Below are positions 8,458 through 18,200 of a stretch of 64,000 nucleotides of DNA, in pieces. How positions within the stretch are numbered: the first letter of the stretch is position 1; every line of letters begins with the position of its first letter. The DNA is from JAFGTP01 sp964498725 (lineage in GTDB: Bacteria > Fidelibacterota > UBA2242 > JAFGTP01): positions 4,995-68,994 of the forward strand of contig CAZCHS010000007.1 in the NCBI GenBank assembly GCA_964498725.1. The letters are read 5' to 3'. The notes beneath the pieces were generated by a model. The model ran no database searches. It saw only the letters and a program-made list of their open reading frames with translations, and had not been told where the DNA came from. A program made the translations under genes and the position numbers.

Positions 8458-9600
8458 TTATCCCTGCATTATTACGTTGTGAATTTCAGACGGCTTGATT
8501 GACTCACCGTTGATCAGATTAATTTTAACCACCGGCAATGAACGGTTGACAGCCCACTCAACTTCATGGGCGATCTGTCCCAGGTTCAGTTCCGGCACGA
8601 TAATTCGTTTAGCGTTTCTCACGGCTTCCTGAATTTCTTTTTCCGGAAAAGGCCAGATTGTTTTCAAAATCAGCAGGCCGGTTTGATGGCCTTTTTCACG
8701 GGCCGTATACAATGCTCTTTTGGCTGATCTGGCGGAAGAGCCGTAAGCAATGATCAAGGTTTCCATGTCATCGTCCACATGAAGTTCTTCCACCTCGATT
8801 ATATCATCTTTATTTTTTTCGATTTTTTCATTCAGCCGGGCCAGCATTTCAGCGGCTTTTTCCGAATCATTGGTGGGAAATCCGGTCTCATCATGAACAA
8901 GGCCGGTGACATGATATCTGTATCCTTCGCCAAAATTTGCCATTGGCGGTACCATGGATTCCGTATGCTGATAAGGTAGATAATTTTCCGGTTTGGCGCT
9001 GGGTTTTTTCCGGTTGATAATTTCATATTCCGAAGGATCTGGAATTTCAATACGCTCAGTCAAATGGCCAACCAGTTCATCAGTCAGCAAAATAACCGGA
9101 GTCCGGTATTTTTCCGACAGATTGAAGGCGCGAATGGTCATATCATAGGTTTCACCTACTGAAGTCGGGCTCAGAGCAATGATCGGATGGTCCCCGTGGG
9201 TTCCCCATCTTGCCTGCATAACATCGCCCTGGGCAGCATGGGTCGGTAGTCCGGTACTGGGGCCGCCACGCTGAACATTGACGATTACACAGGGAATTTC
9301 AGCCATCACAGCAAATCCGAGATTTTCCTGTTTCAATGAAAATCCGGGGCCACTGGTGGCTGTCATGGATTTCGCGCCTCCCAGGGCTGCGCCGATAGTG
9401 GCGCCCATGGATGCGATTTCGTCTTCCATCTGTATAAAGCTCCCCCCAACAGCCGGCAACTGATAGGATAAGACCTCGGCAATTTCCGTTGACGGCGTAA
9501 TTGGATAACCGGCGAAAAATGTACAGCCAGCTGCAATTGCTGCTTCGGCACAGGCTCTGTTTCCCTGCATCATTTTTATGTTTTTCTTTGGTTTACTCAC
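8458..9600 (-). CDS. korA: 2-oxoacid:ferredoxin oxidoreductase, alpha subunit
   Basis: 380-aa alpha subunit. It has the family motifs GNRACAEAAIAAGCTFFAGY and PITPSTEIAEVLS at the N-terminus, then EDEIASMGATIGAALGGAKS and TSGPGFSLKQEN, all typical of the pyrimidine-binding domain. The C-terminal transketolase-like domain includes LIIAYGSSARSAKRAL. The gamma domain is not fused here, in agreement with a separate korC. It lies 17 bp after the ferredoxin gene korD. The length and gene order match 2-oxoglutarate:ferredoxin oxidoreductase better than pyruvate or branched-chain enzymes, although the substrate is not proven. Confidence 0.94.
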   Translation of the reverse strand: MSKPKKNIKMMQGNRACAEAAIAAGCTFFAGYPITPSTEIAEVLSYQLPAVGGSFIQMEDEIASMGATIGAALGGAKSMTATSGPGFSLKQENLGFAVMAEIPCVIVNVQRGGPSTGLPTHAAQGDVMQARWGTHGDHPIIALSPTSVGETYDMTIRAFNLSEKYRTPVILLTDELVGHLTERIEIPDPSEYEIINRKKPSAKPENYLPYQHTESMVPPMANFGEGYRYHVTGLVHDETGFPTNDSEKAAEMLARLNEKIEKNKDDIIEVEELHVDDDMETLIIAYGSSARSAKRALYTAREKGHQTGLLILKTIWPFPEKEIQEAVRNAKRIIVPELNLGQIAHEVEWAVNRSLPVVKINLINGESIKPSEIHNVIMQG

Positions 9601-9617
9601 AAATTCTCCGTTCTTTT

Positions 9618-9833
9618 TTATTCTTTTGCTTCATCTTTTAATGGAGTTACTGTAATTGCAAAGTCGGGGCAGAGTTTTTCACACTGCAGACAACCGATGC
9701 AATCTTCTGCTTTTTTTGGCGTTGAATAGAAATTGTCCATTTCAAAAACATTCTTCGGACAAATCTCTACACAAATCTCACAGCTCTTACACCAATCTTG
9801 CTTTACTTCAACTTTGAATTTCTTATTTTTCAT
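9618..9833 (-). CDS. korD: 2-oxoacid:ferredoxin oxidoreductase, delta (ferredoxin) subunit
   Basis: 71-aa 2x[4Fe-4S] ferredoxin. Two cluster motifs are visible: CKSCEICVEICP and CIGCLQCEKLCP. It transfers electrons from the KorAB active site to soluble ferredoxin. It is the first gene of the minus-strand korDABC operon; a GAGAG ribosome site lies just upstream of the ATG. The 78-bp gap to the upstream ldcA-like gene may hold the operon promoter, but I could not identify clear boxes. Confidence 0.93.
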   Translation of the reverse strand: MKNKKFKVEVKQDWCKSCEICVEICPKNVFEMDNFYSTPKKAEDCIGCLQCEKLCPDFAITVTPLKDEAKE

Positions 9834-9911
9834 TTAGCTCTCATTTTTATAATTAATAGCGTTAAAAAAATTCGAATATTTCAAGTGTCAATATCCATGC
9901 CAAGAAAAACC

Positions 9912-10841
9912 TTATCGCAGGTATGTGTATTCACCTTTGTCTGTATCCATTCGGAATTTACCGCCGATCGGAATGGTAAACCGCTGATCTATATGGCCAT
10001 AGGCGAAATTTGCAATAATCGGAAAATCAATTTTGGGGATTGTGTCCAGCAACAACTCCTCAAGGGTAAAATTTTTGTTGTCATTTTCTTTGAATGTACC
10101 GGAGAACTTGCCGATTACCAGCCCGGATATCTTATCAAACACCTTGTGTAATTTCAGGGTTTGCAGCATCTTATCGACTTTGTAACCGGGTTCGCCGACA
10201 TCTTCCAGAAACAGGATATTCCCCTCCAGCGGGGGCATGTACTCAGTGTTCAGCAGTGGCGTTACCAGCGATAGGCAGCCGCCAATCAGGTTGCCTTCGG
10301 CCTGTCCCGGATTAATTAGTTTTATTTCATCATTTTCAGGATTTTGAAAATTTAATTTTTCATTGCTCTTTGTGAGAACTTTCCATAGCCAATTTTCTGA
10401 AAATTGGGAAAAATTATTGCCCATCTCCGAAGCTACCATGGGACCCGAATAGGTGACCCATCCGCATTTCTGCAAGAGACTCATTTGCAGAGCGGTAATA
10501 TCGGAATAGCCAACCAGTATCTTCGGCTCCACGGCATTAATCTTGTCATAATCCAGCTTATCAATAATTCGCAACATACCATAGCCGCCACGCACACAGA
10601 TAATTGCGTCAACTTTGGGATCCAGCAGAAAATCCTCCAGAAACTTAATGCGTACATTATCATCCGCTGCCAGATATTTCGTTCCTTTGGTCAGGTGGGT
10701 TGATGTTTTCAGGGTGTATCCCTGTTTTTCCAGGTATTCAAGCCCCAGTTTAGTGGGTTTACGTTTAGCAGCACTAGCCGGCGCAATGACGCCGATGGTG
10801 CTACCGGGTTCAAGTTGCTTAGGTGTTTTGTAATTCTTCAT
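9912..10841 (-). CDS. LD-carboxypeptidase (S66 family, LdcA/MccF-like)
   Basis: 309-aa peptidase-family S66 protein. The N-terminus has GSTIGVIAPASAAKR, then IICVRGGYGMLRI and the nucleophile motif VGYSDITAL (Ser near residue 115). The catalytic Glu is probably in LFLEDVGEPGYK and the His in FAYGHIDQRF, which together form the Ser-Glu-His triad of this family. Known members cleave the terminal D-alanine of murein tetrapeptides in the cytosol during peptidoglycan recycling, or inactivate peptide antibiotics. No signal peptide is visible. It is on the same strand as kor but separated by 78 bp, so linkage is uncertain. Confidence 0.88.
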   Translation of the reverse strand: MKNYKTPKQLEPGSTIGVIAPASAAKRKPTKLGLEYLEKQGYTLKTSTHLTKGTKYLAADDNVRIKFLEDFLLDPKVDAIICVRGGYGMLRIIDKLDYDKINAVEPKILVGYSDITALQMSLLQKCGWVTYSGPMVASEMGNNFSQFSENWLWKVLTKSNEKLNFQNPENDEIKLINPGQAEGNLIGGCLSLVTPLLNTEYMPPLEGNILFLEDVGEPGYKVDKMLQTLKLHKVFDKISGLVIGKFSGTFKENDNKNFTLEELLLDTIPKIDFPIIANFAYGHIDQRFTIPIGGKFRMDTDKGEYTYLR

Positions 10842-11003
10842 AAATACGTTACTTTTCCCTTTTTAATTAATAGATTACATCTCTATATTTTATGCATAAT
10901 GAATGATAATTAAAATCCCATTTTTAAATTAATTTTTCTTTTTCACCCCTTGGAATTTCGACGAGAAAAAGATAAATTTTCAGCAAATTTTAGCAGGCCC
11001 ATT

Positions 11004-12125
11004 TTGAAAAAAATCACGGTATTAATCAGTATCCCAATTTTATTGCTTTCTACGGTATTTCCTGCGGAGCCTCTGTTTGACAGCTCTCTGAATTCCGCTA
11101 TACAGGCTATGCACAACATGGATTATGAAAAAAGTCATCAAATCCTCACCCGCATGGTAAAGAGTGATTCAAACAATGCTTATACACAGGTGGCTCTGTT
11201 ATTAAACCAGTGGTACCAAATGCTGGGACTTTACGGTAATCAATTCAACAAAGAAATACTGTTGGGAAAATGTGACAGTATAATCAATAACTATGAAAGC
11301 AAACTGGAGGTTTTTCCCGGCGATTTTGATCTGAATTTCTGTATGGCCCTGGCAGTGGGGTTTAAATCCCGCATTGTGATCAGTGAGAAAAACAGTTTTT
11401 TCGTGATGTTCAATGGCGTCAAAGCCCTGAAATATCTGCGCAAATGCCATGAACTAACGCCCGGTAACCCTGACCTTGAATTTTGCAAAGGCGCTTTTGA
11501 GTATTATATAGCGGAATATCCCGGCATTGTTAAGTATTTCGCCGATAAACTACTGACCAATACCGGTGACAAAATTGTCGCCAAAAGGCGAATGCACCGG
11601 GCTGCCAACTCACCGGGGTTTTTGAAATACGACGCTAATTTTATGCTGGCTTTTCTCCATCTGTACATTGAAAATCAACCTCAAAAAGCATTACCTTACA
11701 TAAATTTACTGGTTACGGAATTTCCCCGAAACCCGAATTATCACTTTCTTCAAACCTTTGCTCACCTGCAACTGGAAGAGCCGGCCAAAGCAAAGACTGC
11801 TTTTAGCAATTATCGGGAATCTATCAACCTGGACAATCCTTATTACCGGGAAGAATTTCAAAACCGTAAAGATTTTTTGCTGGCATTCCTGGCGCTTAAA
11901 GAGGGTAGCTATGAAAAAGCCAACCGGTTTTTCAATCAATTCACCGATAATTATATGCTGGAACTGGAGCATTTACTGGCTATTACTTACCTGGAGCAGG
12001 GCCGGATCGCCGCCCGCAAGGGTATGGAAACAACCGCTCGTGACTATTTTAAAAAGGTTCTGGAGATCGGCAACCAAACCTATCCCATGGCTCAGGCCCG
12101 GGAGTATTTGAAAAAATCCGAATAA
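11004..12125 (+). CDS. Secreted TPR-like repeat protein
   Basis: The open frame begins at TTG 10950, but a second TTG at 11004 is preceded by an AGCAGG-like ribosome site and starts directly with a signal peptide (KKITVLISIPILLLSTVFPA), so I prefer it. The mature part is almost all alpha-helical and contains tetratricopeptide-like units (AIQAMHNMDYEKSHQILTRM near the N-terminus; KALKYLRKCHELTPGNPD; LALKEGSYEKANRFFNQF; ARDYFKKVLEIGNQTYP at the C-terminus). Such proteins usually act as scaffolds in the periplasm. The partner is unknown. It is transcribed away from the ldcA-like gene, with a 160-bp AT-rich divergent region between them. Confidence 0.75.
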   Translation: MKKITVLISIPILLLSTVFPAEPLFDSSLNSAIQAMHNMDYEKSHQILTRMVKSDSNNAYTQVALLLNQWYQMLGLYGNQFNKEILLGKCDSIINNYESKLEVFPGDFDLNFCMALAVGFKSRIVISEKNSFFVMFNGVKALKYLRKCHELTPGNPDLEFCKGAFEYYIAEYPGIVKYFADKLLTNTGDKIVAKRRMHRAANSPGFLKYDANFMLAFLHLYIENQPQKALPYINLLVTEFPRNPNYHFLQTFAHLQLEEPAKAKTAFSNYRESINLDNPYYREEFQNRKDFLLAFLALKEGSYEKANRFFNQFTDNYMLELEHLLAITYLEQGRIAARKGMETTARDYFKKVLEIGNQTYPMAQAREYLKKSE

Positions 12126-12154
12126 CCTACATTATTCCTGAAATATAAAAATCG

Positions 12155-12250
12155 TAATCCCGATAGTTTCCAATGGAACATCCGGCTCGTGACGAAGGAA
12201 ACGTATTGGCGTAAAGCGGGCATTATTCATATTTTTATGAATTATTCAGG
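12155..12250 (+). repeat. Dispersed palindromic repeat family A, copy 1
   Basis: This intergenic stretch shares AATCCCGATAGTTTCC, ACATCCGGCT, a GGAAACGTAT-like segment and CATATTTTTATGAAT with two other places in the window (21331-21440 reversed; 63952-64000). It contains the hairpin ATTCATA-TTTT-TATGAAT and an imperfect inverted pair GATAGTTTCC / GGAAACGTATT. It lies between the TPR gene and the CNT transporter gene. Confidence 0.8.
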
Positions 12251-12336
12251 TTAAAAAATTATTTATTATTGTTCATTTTACCATTATATTCTTATCTTAA
12301 TTCTTGTTATTTATGAAAATTAGAAAAGAGGGGCCA

Positions 12337-13971
12337 ATGAGATTTACGGGTATCATCGGAATTCTGACTATATTACTTATATCATTCTTGATGTCAAATA
12401 ACAGACGAAAGATCAAACCGCGGATCATTGTATGGGGACTGGGCTTGCAGATTCTCTTTGCAGCTATTATTCTGGGAAAGAACATCCTCTCCTTCGCAGC
12501 GATGTTTTTATTCCTGATGATGATCATAATCTATCTGTTCAAAGACACTATCAATGCCGGACAAACCCGGCAAAAGCAACTATTGCGTACGGCAATGATA
12601 ATTTTAGGCAGCGCCGGGATTACTTTTCTGCTTTACTTTAGCGCCGGTTCTATTGTCATCGGCTGGATTTTTTGGATACTGGCCCTGGCCACACTGATTA
12701 AAATGCTGTTGAAGCAACCTAAATACCAGGTATTCCTTTCCTCTGCCCTGCTCATGTCAGGCTTTGCTTTTATTATTAAAAATCAATTAACCGGCAGCGA
12801 TATTTTCGCCACCCTGAGCCTCAAAGTCGAAAAATTTCTGCACCTCTCGATTCTTGGCGCCGAATATCTCTTTGGCAATCTGGCCCTGCGGGAATATTTT
12901 TTCACCGATAGTTCCACCTGGCCGGGATTTGGATTTCAGTTTGCTTTTAGTGTCCTGCCGGTGATAATCTTTTTTGCGTCTTTTATGGCGGTGCTTTATC
13001 ACCTGGGCGTAATGCAGAAGGTCATTTCTGCCATGGCGCATTTCATGCAGTGGACCATGGGCACCAGTGGCGCGGAAACTCTCAGTTGCTCGGCTAATAT
13101 ATTTGTCGGGCAAACCGAAGCGCCTCTACTGATCAAACCTTTTGTACCGGAAATGACCAAATCAGAACTTATGACCATTATGGTGGGTGGATTCGCCACT
13201 ATTGCCGGTGGAGTTCTGGCCGGTTATATTGCCCTGGGAATTGATGCCGGCCATTTGATTGCAGCCTCGGTAATGTCCGCTCCCGCCGCGATTGTTGTAG
13301 CGAAAATTATCTTTCCGGAAACAGAACATCCCAAAACCGCCGGTGATGTGAAAATACCGGAAAATATTGTCAAGACTTCCAATGTTTTGGACGCAGCCAC
13401 CAGCGGTGTTACCGACGGACTGAAACTGGCCGCCAATGTGGGCGCCATGTTGATCGCCTTTGTTTCTCTGATCGGCCTTGTGGATGTCATGCTCTCTTAT
13501 GCAGACCAGTTAATTGACGGAAAATTGCTTAACGGCACTTATGTCCAATACAGCGTCCTCTCCAATGTTTCACCCATCAAAGGTGAATTCGCTGGTATTT
13601 TTCCCGGCAGTTTAAAAACACTGTTCGGAACTTTGCTGCGGCCCTTAGCCTGGTTAATGGGCGTCAGCTGGCAATATGCCGGTGAAGTTGGAAACTTACT
13701 GGGCATGAAACTGACCCTGACGGAATTTGTCGCTTATGGTTCCCTGGCGGAACTGATCGCCAACAATGCCCTGGATGAAAAAGCAATCCTGATCTCCACT
13801 TACGCACTCTGCGGCTTTGCTAATTTTGCCTCCATCGGTATTCAGATCGGCGGGATCAGCGCCATTGCACCGGGTCGGCGAAAAGACCTTTCCAAAGTCG
13901 CTGTCAAAGCCATGTTCGGCGGCGCTTTTGCCTCCTGGCTGACAGCCTCAATTGCAGGAATTCTACTATAA
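12337..13971 (+). CDS. Concentrative nucleoside transporter (CNT/NupC family)
   Basis: Inner-membrane Na+- or H+-coupled nucleoside transporter. The CNT core is unmistakable in the second half: GTSGAETLSCSANIFVGQ, QTEAPLLIKPF, MTIMVGGFATIAGGVLAGYI and the C-terminal GFANFASIGIQIGGISAIAP. The protein is about 544 aa, longer than the usual 400-430. The excess is at the N-terminus (additional hydrophobic segments over residues 1-150) and in an insert near residues 390-430. The frame opens at TTG 12304, but ATG 12337 is preceded by AAAGAGGGG, a good ribosome site, and is chosen here. It stands 21 bp before adk in the same direction. Confidence 0.9.
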   Translation: MRFTGIIGILTILLISFLMSNNRRKIKPRIIVWGLGLQILFAAIILGKNILSFAAMFLFLMMIIIYLFKDTINAGQTRQKQLLRTAMIILGSAGITFLLYFSAGSIVIGWIFWILALATLIKMLLKQPKYQVFLSSALLMSGFAFIIKNQLTGSDIFATLSLKVEKFLHLSILGAEYLFGNLALREYFFTDSSTWPGFGFQFAFSVLPVIIFFASFMAVLYHLGVMQKVISAMAHFMQWTMGTSGAETLSCSANIFVGQTEAPLLIKPFVPEMTKSELMTIMVGGFATIAGGVLAGYIALGIDAGHLIAASVMSAPAAIVVAKIIFPETEHPKTAGDVKIPENIVKTSNVLDAATSGVTDGLKLAANVGAMLIAFVSLIGLVDVMLSYADQLIDGKLLNGTYVQYSVLSNVSPIKGEFAGIFPGSLKTLFGTLLRPLAWLMGVSWQYAGEVGNLLGMKLTLTEFVAYGSLAELIANNALDEKAILISTYALCGFANFASIGIQIGGISAIAPGRRKDLSKVAVKAMFGGAFASWLTASIAGILL

Positions 13972-13992
13972 CAACAATAAAAGGAGAATCAA

Positions 13993-14637
13993 ATGAAATT
14001 AATATTATTAGGGCCTCCCGGCGTTGGTAAAGGAACCCAGGCACAGTTTATATGTAAAGAATTTGATGCGGTGCAGATATCCACCGGCGACATGCTGCGC
14101 GCCGAGATTAAAGCGGGAACCGATTTGGGCAAAAAAGCCGAAACCATCATTGGCAAAGGTGAACTGGTTCCTGATAATATTATTTTGGGAATGGTGGAAA
14201 ACAGGTTGTTTGGTAAAAATCCTCCCAAAAACTATATACTTGACGGATTTCCGCGGACGATACCCCAGGCGGAGGGTCTGGATGACCTCTATGAGCAGCA
14301 TAAAGAAGCTCTGGATTTGGTACTGTTGCTGGATGCGCCGGAATCCCTGATCATTGAACGTCTGGCCGCGCGCCGGAGTTGCAAAAACTGCAACCAGGTC
14401 TATCACCTGGCAACCATGCCACCTAAAAAGGAAAATGTTTGTGATAAATGTGGCGGCCCTCTCTTTCAACGGGAAGATGACAAACCTGAGACCATTCAGC
14501 AGCGCTTAAAAGTTTATAAAAAACAAACCCAACCGCTGGCATCCTTTTATAAGGATAAAGGCCTGCTTAAAACTGTTGATTCTACCGGTTCACCGTCCGA
14601 AGTACATGAAAAAGTAACCGCAATTTTAAAAGGATAA
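13993..14637 (+). CDS. adk: Adenylate kinase
   Basis: 214-aa adenylate kinase, which interconverts ATP + AMP and 2 ADP. The P-loop GPPGVGKGTQ lies at residues 7-16, the AMP-binding segment around ISTGDMLRAEI, and the LID at residues of about 125-160. The LID carries four cysteines (CKNC and CDKC), the zinc-binding version seen in many Gram-positive and some Gram-negative enzymes. DGFPRTIPQAE is the conserved NMP-bind helix. Length is typical. A strong AAGGAG site lies upstream. The coaE gene follows after 3 bp. Confidence 0.97.
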   Translation: MKLILLGPPGVGKGTQAQFICKEFDAVQISTGDMLRAEIKAGTDLGKKAETIIGKGELVPDNIILGMVENRLFGKNPPKNYILDGFPRTIPQAEGLDDLYEQHKEALDLVLLLDAPESLIIERLAARRSCKNCNQVYHLATMPPKKENVCDKCGGPLFQREDDKPETIQQRLKVYKKQTQPLASFYKDKGLLKTVDSTGSPSEVHEKVTAILKG

Positions 14638-14640
14638 ATT

Positions 14641-15219
14641 GTGCTGACTTTGGGTGTGACAGGCGGTTTAGGTTCGGGAAAATCCACGGTCTGTCATTTT
14701 TTTGAACAACTGGGTGCGGAGATTTTTGACGCCGATAAAGAGGCCAAAAAAATTCTCTTTTCCGATGATAGGGTGCGGGAAAAATTAGTGCGTCAATTTG
14801 GCTCCGTCATCCTGAAAAATCAGGAAATCGATAAAGCAGCGCTCAGCAAAATTGTTTTCCATAATCACGAAAATCAACAGTTCCTCAATAAAACCTTACA
14901 TCCACTGGTGACGGAAAGTTTTTTACGAAAAAAAAACGCAGTCACCAAAGACCTTTACATCATGGACGCCGCCCTGCTTTTTGAAGCGAAATTGCAGCAG
15001 CATTTTGACAAAACCCTGCTGATCTATGCTGACCGCGATATTCGCATGAAACGCGCATTGCAACGGGGCAATCTCTCAAAGCACCAGATCATTGACAGAA
15101 TGAATTTGCAGATGAGTGAAGAAAATAAAAAAAAGCTGGCGGACATTGTTATTACCAACAATGGCAGTATCCGGGAACTAAAAAATAAAATTACTGTATT
15201 ATATAAAAATCTTGTGTAA
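14641..15219 (+). CDS. coaE: Dephospho-CoA kinase
   Basis: 192-aa kinase that phosphorylates dephospho-CoA in the last step of coenzyme A synthesis. The P-loop GGLGSGKST is at residues 8-16, followed by IFDADKEAKKIL (substrate-binding DAD motif). Further family features are LHPLVTESF and a central MDAALLFEAKL. The start is GTG at 14641, 3 bp after the adk stop, which points to translational coupling. Length is typical (about 190-205 aa). Confidence 0.93.
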   Translation: MLTLGVTGGLGSGKSTVCHFFEQLGAEIFDADKEAKKILFSDDRVREKLVRQFGSVILKNQEIDKAALSKIVFHNHENQQFLNKTLHPLVTESFLRKKNAVTKDLYIMDAALLFEAKLQQHFDKTLLIYADRDIRMKRALQRGNLSKHQIIDRMNLQMSEENKKKLADIVITNNGSIRELKNKITVLYKNLV

Positions 15220-15225
15220 TTTTTC

Positions 15226-18200
15226 ATGTGCCGTAGAAAAATTTTATACAATACAACTATGACAAACAGTCAAACCATATATTTTCATTTTAAGACAATC
15301 CTGTTTATTTTTTCGATTATTCTGGGTTGTTTGAAGGCTGTTTTCGCGGATGAAGCCACCAGGATTGACAGCCTGGTCATCGCAGGCATAACCAGCAATG
15401 ATCAGATTGTTGATCACGAACCTCACTTCCGGTGGACTTTTACCCAGGCTGTTGATCAATACGACCTCACGATGGAATTATATCAAAAAACCGGCACCGG
15501 AGATTCACTGATATGGTCCCGCAATATTCCTGATTATCAAAAAACAGAATACAAACTGGTAACTCCCCGTCTTTTATCTGACGGTATCTCTTACCGCTTT
15601 CGGCTAATGGCTGAGAACCGGGATGTAAAGAGTGAAGCTGGTTTGGATTTTACCATGAATTCCCCGCCCGCCATAGCCAAAATAAAAACGCCTGGCGAAA
15701 CAATTTTTGAAAATGATACGCTTAGCCTGGCCATTCAACCGGGTAAAGACCGTGAAATCACCACAGAATCGCTTACTTATGAAGTAAAAATAACCGACCT
15801 TTCCAACCGGTCAGCAACCCTGATCGATACCCTGGTTTCAGCTCAGGACAGTTTGCTGATCATTGACGGTGGTGTTTTGCCGGAAAACCATAAGTTCAGG
15901 TTGTATCTGCGCAGTTTTGACGGTGTGGAATATTCCGGCTGGGAAGACCAGTTTGTTTTTTTTATGAATCGCAAGGATGAACCGCCCTTACCTTTTGATC
16001 TGATGAACAAGGGAAAGACAGAAATATTCACCGAAAAAGTGCGGCTGAAATGGCAGGCCGCTACCGACCCGGAATATCGAATGGGCGGAAAAATTCGCAA
16101 TTACAAAATAATGATCTCTCCTTATGAAGATTTTTCCTTAATACATGAAAGCGAAACCCTGCCCGGTGACACAATCCAATATACACCCGAAAAATCGGAA
16201 AACCACCGCCGCTACTACTGGAAAGTTATCGCCATTGATTCCGACTCAATGGCCACAGCCAGCGCGCAAACCGGAATTTATTATCTCAACCGCCACAATC
16301 AGCCGCCACCACCGGCCAAAATTATCACACCGCGAAACAATACGGTCCTGAAACCGTCCGATATGCTGGTCTGGCGGCAGCAGCCGGACAAAGACCGCTG
16401 GGACAAATTATCCTATCAGGTGCAATTACTAAAAGCCGACAACCTGCTGGCTTCCTATACTCTGGCCGGCGCAAAACTGGACAGCGCCCGGAAAGGATAC
16501 TTTCGGCATATCAATGTCTCCTATGACAATCGTGTTCGATTGCAACTCTCCTCATTGACCGGGAATAAAAATTTAACGGAAGGGGAATCCTATGGCATCG
16601 CCATTATAACCCGGGACAATTGGCAGGGCAAAAATCAGACAGCGCCGGAAAACGCCACCTTTATTTTTGATGACGGCCGTAATACTCCACCCCTGGCGCC
16701 CACCGCGGGATTCCGCCCCGATTCAATGATCATTCGGACGGCCCGGCCTCATCTTTCCTGGAATTCCGCCGAAGACCCCGACATTAACGACCGGTTAAAA
16801 TATGAGGTAATGATCAGCACTGATCCGGAATTTCAAACCACCCGTCTTCAGCAGGAGATCACCCAATATGATGACACCTTTATCAAAGTCAGTTCAAACC
16901 TGATGGAAAACAAACAATATTTCTGGAAAGTCCGTTCCCTGGACCTGGAAGAAAGCAAATCAGACTGGTCTGAAATCAATACTTTCTGGGTAAACGCCAT
17001 CAATGAGGCGCCACTGGGCCCGGTGAAATTACTCTACCCAAAAAACTATACCGAGTTCAACAGCGAGTCTGTTTTCTGGTGGCAACGGACAACCGACCCG
17101 GACCCGGGCGACCGCGTCAAATACCGCCTGGAAATGGCCACTGACAAAAACTTTAATAATAAAATCTATTCCTATCTCATTCCCGCACTGAACCCGAAAA
17201 TCCACTGGCCCCTTGAAGATGAAGAGAAACCCGAAAATGCAGTGGGCATTTATATTAATGAACATTCCGAGGTTTACAAACTGATCGACAATCGCATGTA
17301 TTACTGGCGGGTGACTGCCGTGGATAACAATTCTCTCAACAGCATTCACCAGTTCTCTTATCCCCGCGTTGTTTTTAATGAATTCAATGACCCACCGGAT
17401 ATTCCCGGCGGTTTTAATCCCGGCGGCGGACGCATTGTTCGTACCGATAGACCGAAAATTCGATGGCAGCATTCTGTGGATCCGGATTTTGCGGATTTGA
17501 CCTCAACGCTCTCTTACCAGGTAAACTTATCCCAGCACCCCGATTTTCCGGAAGAAGAATCTGCAATTTATCATTCTGGTGTGGGGAATAATTTTTGTAA
17601 GGTACAGGATGAACTGGCGGAAAACAGCAAGTATTATTTCCGGGTCAATGCCTTTGATGACCAGGGAGGTAATTCCGGCTGGTCCGTGGCAGATTCTTTT
17701 TATGTGAACAATGTTTTGGAGCCGCCCACAAGGGTCAGGAATATGATCCCCAGAGATTCAATTCAACTGGAAACCGATTCGCCGGTCATTAGCTGGACAC
17801 ACAGCCATGATCCGGATCCGGATTTTTCAACCCGGCAACTTCACTACGTCATTAAATATGTTCCTACCCACTGGATCGGGACCAATAAGGAAAAGCAGCA
17901 CACCAAAACCCTGCGCACACAAAAAGGTGAAAATTCGATCAAACTAACCGGACTTAAAGAAAATCATCGCTACACCTATTGGATCCAGGCAGTTGACCAG
18001 CATGGCAAAAAATCCCCCTGGACCTCTCCTACCGGTTTTTCCATTAACATGAAAAATGAAAAGCCGGGACGCTTTCACCTGATCTATCCCCATCATCACG
18101 CCGACAGTGTGCGTACTGACATGGAATTTATCTGGAAAAACAGTCACGATCCGGACCCCGGGGATGTCATTACCTATGATCTGTATTACACCAGTGACAG

